Positions 33,870 to 45,800 of a stretch of DNA of 64,000 bases are shown piece by piece; within the stretch, counting starts at the first letter, position 1, and every line of letters starts with the position of its first letter. The stretch is from Omphiscola glabra. Its lineage: Eukaryota; Mollusca; Gastropoda; Lymnaeidae. The position numbers were made by a program, and so were the translations under genes. Below the pieces are notes generated by a model. The model ran no database searches, was not told where the DNA came from, and saw only the letters and a program-made list of their open reading frames with translations. The stretch is from NCBI GenBank assembly GCA_964017045.1, contig OZ024795.1, forward strand, positions 55,467,350 through 55,531,349, in the 5' to 3' direction.

Positions 33870-36800
33870 CTGAAAGAAATGTTTCACCGAGTCATAATGG
33901 TGTTCATCATAATCAAAGGTGAGTTTCCATGAGCTACATCGACATTTCTCCAAATTTTTAGTTCACGGCCCGGTTATTTTTATGTCTAGTTCACGGCCCG
34001 GTTATTTTTATGTCTAGTTCACTGTGTGACCCACTAAAAATCTTATTGCTTATTCTTGCCTATAGGTAACAGATTGAATAGTCATTCAGGTTTTTATAGT
34101 TTTCAATACAAAATTATTTACTCTCAGAAAAATCTAAAGAAATCAAACCAATATGGTAAATAATTGATTGCTCATTAAGAAGTGTGATGTTGTCAAGTTT
34201 ATATAATTGATTGCTCATTGAGAAGTGTGATGTTGTCAAGTTTATATAATTGATTGCTCATTGAGAAGTGTGATGTTGTCAAGTTTATATAATTGATTGC
34301 TCATTAAGAAGTGTGATGTTGTCAAGTTTATATAATTGATTGCTCATTAAGAAGTGTGATGTTGTCAAGTTTATATAATTGATTGCTCATTAAGAAGTGT
34401 GATGTTGTCAAGTTTATATAATTGATTGCTCATTAAGAAGTGTGATGTTGTCAAGTTTATATAATTGATTGCTCATTAAGAAGTGTGATGTTGTCAAGTT
34501 TATATAATTGATTGCTCATTAAGAAGTGTGATGTTGTCAAGTTTATATAATTGATTGCTCATTAAGAAGTGTGATGTTGTCAAGTTTATATAATTGATTG
34601 CTCATTAAGAAGTGTGATGTTGTCAAGTTTATATAATTGATTGCTCATTAAGAAGTGTGATGTTGTCAAGTTTATATAATTGATTGCTCATTAAGAAGTG
34701 TGATGTTGTCAAGTTTATATAATTGATTGCTCATTAAGAAGTGTGATGTTGTCAAGTTTATATAATTGATTGCTCATTAAGAAGTGTGATGTTGTCAAGT
34801 TTATATAATTGATTGCTCATTAAGAAGTGTGATGTTGTCAAGTTTATATAATTGATTGCTCATTAAGAAGTGTGATGTTGTCAAGTTTATATAATTGATT
34901 GCTCATTAAGAAGTGTGATGTTGTCAAGTTTATATAATTGATTGCTCATTAAGAAGTGTGATGTTGTCAAGTTTATATAATTGATTGCTCATTAAGAAGT
35001 GTGATGTTGTCAAGTTTATATAATTGATTGCTCATTAAGAAGTGTGATGTTGTCAAGTTTATATAATTGATTGCTCATTAAGAAGTGTGATGTTGTCAAG
35101 TTTATATAATTGATTGCTCATTAAGAAGTGTGATGTTGTCAAGTTTATATAATTGATTGCTCATTAAGAAGTGTGATGTTGTCAAGTTTATATAATTGAT
35201 TGCTCATTAAGAAGTGTGATGTTGTCAAGTTTATATAATTGATTGCTCATTAAGAAGTGTGATGTTGTCAAGTTTATATAATTGATTGCTCATTAAGAAG
35301 TGTGATGTTGTCAAGTTTATATAATTGATTGCTCATTAAGAAGTGTGATGTTGTCAAGTTTATATAATTAATTGCTCATTGAGAAGTGTGATGTTGACAA
35401 GTTTATATAATTGATTGCTCATTGAGAAGTGTGAAGCTGTCAACTTTATTCTCAGATCTGGATCCCTTTCCAAATGGTTTCTATATTTATTCTGTTCAGT
35501 AAACCTTCCCAGTGGCCACACATGGCCGCACATCTTGCCACCAGTAAACCCTCCCAGTGGCCGCACATGGCTGCACATCTTGCCACTGCTCAGAAACAAA
35601 GAGTTGCCAGTTAGCACATAGTTCATTAGCTCCTCTATTATCCATTTTAATTTTACCATCAACCAAATAAATGAAATCAGATATTGTGTATAATTGACAA
35701 GACTCTGTTCGGTATCTCCCACTCCAAGCCATCTCTCACTGATTCTAATCTGCAATCATTCAGCCTCTGCACCAATCATTCATATTTGACTACCATTGTC
35801 TGCACCAATCATTCATATTTGACTACCATTGTCTGCACCAATCATTCATATTTGACTATCATTGTCTGCACCAATCATTCATATTTGACTACCATTGTCT
35901 GCACCAATCATTCATATTTGACTACCATTGTCTGCACCCATCATTCATATTTGACCACCACTGTCTGCACCAAGCTGAGCTCATATTTTGCCTCTAATTT
36001 GCAACTGTTTTGAGCATGCCATTTAGGGCAGCCATTAGGTAAGATAAGCTAAGCCTATCAAGTATATTTGTACCTCCGACAAATCCTTGCCACACACCAA
36101 AGAAATCCACAATTTTGGTTGACTTTAAGAATTTACTTTTGTACTTGGTTGTCTTGCCAGAGTCTTGATCTAGAAATAGTAAATTAATCTGTATTAGTTG
36201 CTGTACCGGTGTATGTATGTACCGGTGTATGTATGTACCGGTGTATGTATGTACCGGTGTATGTATGTACCGGTGTATGTATGTACCGGTGTATGTATGT
36301 ACCGGTGTATGTATGTACCGGTGTATGTATGTACCGGTGTATGTATGTACCAGTGTATGTATGTACCAGTGTATGTATGTACCAGTGTATGTATGTACTC
36401 ATAACTTTAAAAGGCCTACTTGCTGGTTCTCTCTTGTTTGCAGAATTATTCATCTTCAAATCTAACAATAGTAGCCAGAACTTTAAATCTCCAGGACTTA
36501 AGTTTCTTTGACAACTTAGTGTTTGTTCAATTCATTGCACCGCCCAAAGTTTCTTTGACAACTTAGTGTTTGTTCAATTCATTGCACCGCCCATAGTTTC
36601 TTTGACAACTTAGTGTTTGTTCAATTCATTGCACCGCCCAAAGTTTCTTTGACAACTTAGTGTTTGTTCAATTCATTGCACCGCCAATAGTTTCTTTGAC
36701 AACTTAGTGTTTGTTCAGTTCATTGCTCTGCCCATATTTTCTTGATTAAAATTCTCTTTCAACTCAGATGCTGAACAATTATCTCGTCAAATTCGGAAGT

Positions 36801-39800
36801 CATACACATTTATCTGATCTTGAATAAATTGCTTTAAAAAAAATTACAGAACCATTATTGTTTTTTTTTCCGCAATAGATTGGCCCAACGATAAAATTTT
36901 TGTTATGTAACAGATTGGCCCAAAGATAAACTTTTGGCTATGTAATAGATTGGCCCAATGATAAACTTTTTGTTATGTAACAGATTGGCCCAATGATAAA
37001 CTTTTTGCTATGTAATAGATTGGCCCAATGATAAACTTTTTGCTATGTAATAGATTGGCCCAATGATAAACTTTTTGCTATGTAATAGATTGGCCCAATG
37101 ATAAACTTTTTGCTATGTAATAGATTGGCCCAATGATAAACTTTTTGCTATGTAATAGATTGGCCCAATGATAAACTTTTTGCTATGTAATAGAGTGGCC
37201 CAATGATAAACTTTTTGCTATGTAATAGATTGGCCCAATGATAAACTTTTTGCTATGTAATAGAGTGGCCCAATGATAAACTTTTTGCTATGTAATAGAT
37301 TGGCCCAATGATAAACTTTTTGCTATGTAATAGATTGGCCCAATGATAAACTTGTTGCTATGTAATAGACTGTACCTACAGTGACACAAGCAAGGTGCAG
37401 GCCATCACTTACTACCACAGTACTGATCTTCTTGGAGAAAGACTTGACCCATTTTGAGATCCCTTTAGGGATCCATGTCTCAAAACTACAACACTGAGGA
37501 AAAGAAAAACTTGATGTTCTAAAAACGACCCTCAAAAAAACAAAACAAAACATAATTACATTTGTAACACACTTCAAATCTTCAGCAGCTCAAAATCAAC
37601 TGGAGCTCAAAATCCGTATCCGGAAATTTAATCGAACGGAAATTTGGTCGAATCGTTTTTTAAATTTATACGTTAAAATATTGCGTCAAATTTCTTTCTG
37701 AACGCATTATTATGTTTTACGATATAGTAAAGTGGGTTCAAAAAGAAATTTGATGAAAATTTTAACGTCTGGACTGAAAAAAAGATTCTACCAAATTTCC
37801 GTTCGATCAAATTACCGTCGATCAATTTTCCGTCTACGAAATTTCTTTCGATCAAATTTCCGGTAACCTTCAAAATCAACTGGAGTTTAAAATCAACTGG
37901 AATTCAAAATGAACTGGAGTTCAAAATCAATCAACTGGAGTTCAAAGTTTTTACTATTAAAAATACAACTAAGAAAATAAAGTAGGCCTACTTCAAAATA
38001 AATAAACATTTCTTCTTGCTTGTCTTCTACCAGCACACAGATGTATCTAAGGAGATGGTGGACTCACTCATGACTTTACTCTATAATATAGACACTGCAC
38101 TATTGAACAAAGTCAATATTTATACAGTGACTCTAATATATACACCTTACAGATCAAAATTAATTATCACACAAAAAGTAGTCGTCTACTATTGAAACTG
38201 TTCAAATAAAAGTAAAAACAACCAACCTATAACTATTTCAACTAGATTTTTTAATAGAAATCTTTTAATTTAAAAAAAGGCAAGTAAAAAATATGTTGCT
38301 TTGAAATTGAAGTCAAATTTATAGGCTACATGTTTCATTGGCTACATTTTTCATTGGCTACATGTTTCATTGGCTACATGTTTCATTGGCTACATGTTTC
38401 ATTGACTTCTTGTTTCATAATCTTAGTAAGTTTTAACTTTATTTTAGCCATTAAACATGATGCAGCTTTGTAAGTGTGAGTTTGGGACGATGAAATTAAC
38501 TTTATAGCCAAAAATGGAGTCCAAAGTCCAAAGATTGATTTTGGTAAAGCCATTGCATTAAAGAAATGGCCATATAATGTATAATGGCCACAAATAAATG
38601 TGTTTTTCTGCTCACCTTCCGAGTAACCTGCAATATAATGTCATAAATGTTACATGAGTTGAGCATTACAAATGAATCAAAGAATTTACAGGACTATTTT
38701 TGTTAAATTGTGTAATTATCTTTGATACTTTGATCTAGTTGTTAATGAATTAACTTATTCCCCAACTTGATGTTTGCATTATTTCCCAAATTCAATAAAT
38801 CAAGTTCAAAATAGTAACAAAGCGTGTAACTTTAAACCTCAACTTACTTTTATGTTGAACTCCAATAACAAAACTTTGGCACACTGAGCAATATGTGGGC
38901 AAGACAGAGCATTGCAAAGATATCAAACTAGATCAATTGAACAAACTTAACTAAAGATTACAGTAAGTTTGTTATAGGTAGCATAAATCACAGTAAGTTT
39001 GTTTAAGGTAGCATAAATCACAGTAAGTTAGTTATAGGTAGCATCAAATGATACATTTCTATAATGTAAATTAATATTCATTGAATACTTTGGTTAAATA
39101 GTTTTTATTTTGTTGGTTTCGTATGTTTGCGTGATTTCAAAGCCGCCATCAATTTCTGAGTTTATCATCACAAACATATTGGGGTGTTCAGGGCCGGATT
39201 AAGCCATTTTAGTGCCCAAGGCACAAACCCACATGGGTGCCCCTTTCTGCCCGGGATCCTAATCTTTCACTGACCGTGACCGCTGGTATGTTCAATATTA
39301 TTCAAAGAAAACAGTTGTTAACAAATATGTTTGTAGTTTGTATTACTATCACTTATATAAAACCTACAATAAAGTATTTCGGTATTAAAATTAATAGTTA
39401 ATAAATTTTGAAATAATGATAGACAAAAATACTTTATATTTTATTAGATGAAAAATTTTTACATTTTAAAGATTTTTTCCTAGATTTACATCTAGCGAAG
39501 TTTTTGAGTATATCGTCAAAGTTAATTTTGCGCAACACATCTGCCTCAATCATAAGCAGAGATAAGGAATCGAGCCTTTCTTGTTTCATTGATGATCTAT
39601 TTGGATTTTTTTGTACGTTTCAACTGAGAAAAAGAGCGCTCTTTTTCTCAGTTGAACAGTTAGTAACCATTAATTATAAAAATATGCGCAAGGCGATTTC
39701 AACATTTGGAAAGGCACATTCGATGTTGTCTCTAACTATTACTTTGTAAAATTCTCCATGATTGAACGTTTTGTTTTCCGATTTTGATGCAGGAAACTTG

Positions 39801-42800
39801 TGGCGAATATATGAATGAAACTGTTGTAGTTCAGTACATAAATTATTGTTCAGATCTTTAGGATAAGCATTTATTAGTTCTTCACAACACTGAGATATTT
39901 GTTATAGTGATACATCGACCAAACAAGAAAATCGAACTGCTACATCATTCTACACCTCTTCAAATCTTTCAAATTCATTCCTAGATTTATGCAAGTGATC
40001 TGCTAGTGAAGAATACAAATTAGCACACGTTTTCAAGTTCACATGCTCATTTTTTGTCTATTACTAAGGGGTTCCCGGTCGAATTAATTAATTAACGTTA
40101 TTATTTTAATATTACTTATTGAAAATATAAAAATGGTTTAAAATTTTTTATAAAACTTCCCAAAAATGTTTAAAATTTGAATACGACCGCATTATTTATT
40201 TACAAGACGAGCGAGTCCGCATTTTGCTCACTACCATTTCCATGAGTTTTTTTATTTTTTTTATGCGCTTAAATTTTAAGCATTCAAGATTGTACCAAAC
40301 TTGAATGTGAATTCTTATTATAATTGTATTTCTTCATTTTCATAGCATTTGTTCAATTTTCAGTTGTTTCTGGACTTAAATTTGTTCCAAAAAAAATTAA
40401 ATTTCTTGAGGAATTGTGGTGCCCCCAAACGCTTGGTGCCCAAGGCACGTGCCTTGTTTGCCTAGAGGTTAATCCAGCCCTGGGGGTGTTGTCTATAGGT
40501 TAAATGTGATATCAATCTCTGAGCCTTTCATCATAGGGTTTGATTTACTTTTTAAATAAACTAAACACCCATTATATTTAAAACAATTAATCACCCATTA
40601 TATTTGTAGAAAAGTTCTTTACCTTCTCTGTGATGAAAATGATGTCTGCACAAGACAGTATGTTGACCATGTCCACTTTAAATTTGATGATGATGTTTGG
40701 GTTGCACAAGGAAATACACAACACTTTAAAACTGGCATTGGCGTAGTAGGCCAACTTCTTCACAGCTTCTGGCATCATCAGGAGGCTGGTGTCCTAGACC
40801 ATTTATTATAAGGTGGAGGTGTGTGGTGGGGGTGTGGTGATGTGTGTGGTGGAGGTGAGTGGTGGAGGTGAGTGGTGGAGATGAGTGGTCGAGGTGTGTG
40901 GTGGGGGTGTGATGTGGAGGTGAATGGTGGAGGTGTGTGGTGGAGATGTGTGGTGGGATGTGTGGTGGTGTGTGGTGGGGTGAATGGTGGAGGTGTGTGG
41001 TGGAGGTGTGTGGTGGGATGTGTGGTGGGGGTGTCATGTGGAGGTGAATGGTGGAGGTTAGTGGTGGAGGTGTGTGGTTGGGGTGTGTGGTGGGGGTGTG
41101 ATGTGGAGGTGAATGGTGGAGGTGTGTGGTGGAGGTGTGTGATGGGTGTGTGTGGTGGGGGTGTGATGTGGAGGTGAATGGTGGAGGTGTGTGGTGGAGG
41201 TATGTGGTGGAGGTGTGTGGTGGAGGTGGGGTTTAAAGACATGTCATATTCAGTCTAATTTCATCACACACTAGATCAGCGGTTTTCAACCTGTGGGTCG
41301 CGACCCCTTAGGGGGTCATGCGACCCTTTCACCGGGGTCGCCTAAGACCATCTGAAAACACATATACTCAACAGTTTTGAAGTAGAAACAAAAATGATTT
41401 TATGGCTGGGGGTCGCCACAACATCAGGGACTGTATGAAAGGGTTGCAGCATTAGGAAGGTTGAGAACCACTGCACTAGATAGTGCACTGGCAATTATTG
41501 ATAGGCACCATTCTTTGTCAATGGCAATGTTCAACTTGTCAATGGCAATGTTCAACTTGTCTATGTCCTTTAAAAATGTCTCCCTCCAACTCCAAGTTGT
41601 CTGTGGTCTTCCTTGTGTCCTTTTTCACTTATATTGTGTTACAGTGTATTGTGTTACAATGTATTGTGTTACAGTGTATTATGTTACAATGTATTGTTTT
41701 ACAATGTATTGTGTTACAATGTATTGTGTTACAAAGTATTGTGTTACAGTGTATTGTGTTACAGTGTATTGTGTTAGTGTATTGTGTTACAATGTATTGT
41801 GTTACAATGTATTGTTTTACAATGTATTGTGTTACAATGTATTGTGTTACAAAGTATTGTGTTACAGTGTATTGTGTTACAGTGTATTGTGTTAGTGTAT
41901 TGTGTTACAATGTATTGTGTTACAATGTATTGTGTTACAGTGTATTGTAGTTTTTGGCTATATGCAACTCAATTAAGTCTTCCATCTTTGATGAGAAGAT
42001 TTAACCATGAAAAGGTAGCACTCATACAGTTAAGTCTTCCATATTTGATGAGAAGATTTAACCATGAAAAGGTAGCACTCATACAGTTAAGTCTTCCATA
42101 TTTGATGAGAAGATTTAACCATGAAAAGGTAGCACTCATACAGTTAAGTCTTCCATATTTGATGAGAAGATTTAACCATGAAAAGGTAGCACTCATACAG
42201 TTAAGTCTTCCATATTTGATGAGAAGATTTAACCATGAAAAGGTAGCACTCATACAGTTAAGTCTTCCATCTTTGATGAGAAGATTTAACCATGAAAAGG
42301 TAGCACTCATACAGTTAAGTCTTCCATATTTGATGAGAAGATTTAACCATGAAAAGGTAGCACTCATACAGTTAAGTCTTCCATCTTTGATGAGAAGATT
42401 TAAAAATGAAAAGGTAGCACTCATACAGTTAAGTCTTACATGTTTTATGAGAAGATTTAACCATGAAAAGGTAGCACTCATACAGTTAAGTCTTCCATGT
42501 TTGATGAGAAGATTTAACCATGAAAAGGTAGCGCTGGACTTGTAATAGGAACATACACCCCATTGTCATTACTCAAATTCATTTATTTTTCTACTGTTCT
42601 GACAAATGGGGGCCATGATATAAGTGAATCCGTACACATGGTGGCCATGACATAAGTGCATCCGTACACATGAGGGCCATAACATAAGTGCATCCGTACA
42701 TTCTTACACAAGTGTAGATGACATTACTTCTCTCCAAGACTTTGGTGCTAACCGGTTTGTCAATGTAGGAAGTGCTAAAGTGATTCTCACGATCAATGTA

Positions 42801-45800
42801 ATACATCTCACACCAGCTGCAAATGTAAGCAAAATACGTGCATCTTACACCAGCTGCAAATGTAAGCAAAATACATGGCTGAAAATTGCAAAGACTTAAG
42901 TAAGAATATGAACAAAATGATTTGGTTTAAGAATATTAACAAAATGATTTGGTTTAAGAATATGAACAAAATGATTTGGTTTAAGAATATGAACAAAATT
43001 ATTTGGTTTACGAATATGAACAAAATGATTTGGTTTAAGAATATGAACAAAATGATTTGGTTTAAGAATATGAACAAAATGATTTGGTTTACGAATATGA
43101 ACAAAATGATTTGGTTTAAGAATATGAACAAAATGATTTGGTTTAAGAATATGAACAAAATGATTTTGTTTAAGAATATGAACAAAATGATTTATTTGGT
43201 TTTTTAAGAATATGAACAAAATGATTTGGTTTATTAAGAATATGAACAAAATGATTTGGTTTAAGAATATTAACAAAATGATGTGGTTTAAGAATATGAA
43301 CAAAATGATTTGGTGTACTGAAAAACAAAATGCAACACATGATATATCAACAGAATTTCTGTCACACGCTACATCAATAGAATTTCTGTCACACGCAATA
43401 TCAATAGAATTTCTGTCACACGCAATATCAATAGAATTTCTGTCACACGCAATATCAATAGAATTTCCATCACATAGAGAATAGTGTCTCTAATGTCAGA
43501 AATGTCATTAATTTGTGATCACAGATGGAATGACACGTAAAATGAGGCCAGCCCTTTATTACAAATGACTTGAACTCAATGTCCTGAACTCAATGTCCTG
43601 AACTCAATGTCCTGAACTCAATGTCCTGAACTCAATGTCCTGAACTCAATGTCCTGAACTCGTCTTCTTACACATTTCATTGATGTCTAATGTTAGGACT
43701 CACCGGGAATTGCAATGAAAAACCACATGCACATTGGTTCTGTTGATGTCTAATGTTAGGACTCACCGGGAATTGCAATGAAAAACCACATGCACATTGG
43801 TTCTGTTGATGTCTAATGTTACCACTCACCGGGAATTGCAATGAAAAACCACGTGCACATTGGTTCTGTTGATGTCTAATGTTAGGACTCACCGGGAATT
43901 GCAATGAAAAACCACGTGCACATTGGTTCTGTTGATGTCTAATGTTAGGACTCACCGGGAATTGCAATGAAAAACCACGTGCACATTGGTTCTGTTGATG
44001 TCTAATGTTAGGACTCACCGGGAATTGCAATGAAAAACCACGTGCACATTGGTTCTGTTGATGTCTAATGTTAGGACTCACCGGGAATTGCAATGAAAAA
44101 CCACGTGCACATTGGTTCTGGCATGGCACTTTTCCTCCAGTTTGAAGCCCAGTTGTGTCCCCTTGCATGCTTCGTTTAGTTTGATGGCATCTTTATCTGC
44201 GGCCTTGGATCCCATGAAGACAATGGACTTTGGCTGAGCTATTATGCTCTGTCACAAAATTTGTAAAGCTCAACTGCTTGTTTTTGGACATGAACAAGAA
44301 ATCTAAACCAATATAAACAATTAAGTTAATTTTCTGGAAGAAAACGCAAACGGAGACCTAATTTTTTTAGCACATATGATTTTATAATACTAAAAACGGA
44401 GAAAAAATATTTGATATGCTTTCAAATTCAATCACAGTTAGGGCTGTGGATCACACATAGGGGTGTGCATCACAGTTAAGGAAGTGGATTTAAGTTTCCT
44501 AATTTTAAAGTCAATATTAAGTTGTTGTTTTTGTGTGCCATACAACACCTGAGTCTGCAACTTTTCAATTTGACAGTTCAAAAAGTTCTAAAAACCTTAA
44601 AAACACATGGAACCTGAGCCGTATCTCATCAACAATTTATTTACTCAACTATTTCCTTCTAGACCGTCAAAAATGTATTTGTCAATTTGTCAAAGTTTCA
44701 ATCAATAATCAGCAGCAATATCTTGAAGTACTCATTTTCTAATCTATACAAAGACAACATTTACCTGGCAGCCAACTCAAACACAACATTTACCTGGCAG
44801 CCAACTCAAACACAACATTTACCTGGCAGCCAACTCAAACACAACATTTATCTGGCAGCCAGCACAAAAACAACATTTACCTGGCAGCCAACTCAAACAC
44901 AACATTTTTCTGGCAGCCAGCACAACATTTATCTGGCAGACAATTCAAACACAACATTTATCTGGCAGACAATTCAAACACAACATTTATCTGGCAGACA
45001 ATTCAAACACAACATTTATCTGGCAGACAATTCAAACACAACATTTCTCTGGCTGCCAACTCAAACACAACATTTACCTGACAGCCAACTCAAACCCAAC
45101 ATTTTTCTGGCAGCCAGCACAACATTTATCCGGCAGACAATTCTTACTTGTGCAGCGATGGCAGTACTCAAAGCCTCTCCTCCAGCTGATATAAGAATAT
45201 CTTTAGCATTGGTAAAGAGACTGAGGGCTTCATTCAGGCTGTGGAGAAGTAGTAGGAAAAAATGACTCATTAAATACCGGTAGGTATTAAATAATAGTCT
45301 CATATTGCTAATAAATAATAGTCTCATATTGCTAATAAATAATGGTCTCATATTGCTAATAAATAATGGTCTCATATTGCTAATAAATAATGGTCTCATT
45401 TTTTTTTTGCTAATAAATAATGGTCTCATATTGCTAATAAATAATGGTCTCTATATAAGACAGAAAATAATAATAATAATAATATTGCTAATAAATAATG
45501 GTCTCATATTGCTAATAAATAATAGTTGCCTTCTTTACACCAGTTTACCGTAGACGTCTTGATGCATGAGGAAAACATATGTAGCCCTTTAGGTGTCTTG
45601 ATGCATGAGGAAAACATATGTAGCCCTTTAGGTGTCTTGATGCATGAGGAAAACATATGTAGCCCTTTAGGTGTCTTGATGCATGAGGAAAATATATGTA
45701 GCCCTTTAGGTGTCTTGATGCATGAGGAAAACATATGTAGCCCTTCAGGTGTCTTGATGCATGAGGAAAACATATGTAGCCTTTTAGGTGTCTTGATGCA

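Larger units (their letters stand above)
39189..40482 (-). mobile_element. hAT element, 1.3 kb, with intact ends and 8-bp target duplication
   Basis: Ends CAGGGCCGGATTAA and TTAATCCAGCCCTG are inverse complements with one mismatch. Just inside, GTGCCCAAGGCAC occurs at both ends. The perfect 8-bp duplication GGGGTGTT flanks it (39181-39188 and 40483-40490), the hAT hallmark. It contains only the C-terminal part of a transposase, so it is a deletion derivative. It sits in ADK-B intron 7. Confidence 0.9.

Noticed and set aside
34155..35440. CRISPR-like regular repeat array
   Set aside because: The repeats are head-to-tail with no spacers and the genome is animal.
41784..42545. Open frames of 170-250 codons on both strands over the 57-bp array
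   Set aside because: The repeat period is a multiple of three, so any stop-free unit gives a long frame. The sequence lies in an ADK-B intron and resembles no protein.
43677..44168. 163-codon minus-strand frame with 21-residue repeats (NQCARGFSLQFPV...)
   Set aside because: It is out of phase with the ADK-B reading of the same exon. The real coding part is 44248-44082 in another frame and the repeats are the 63-bp array.
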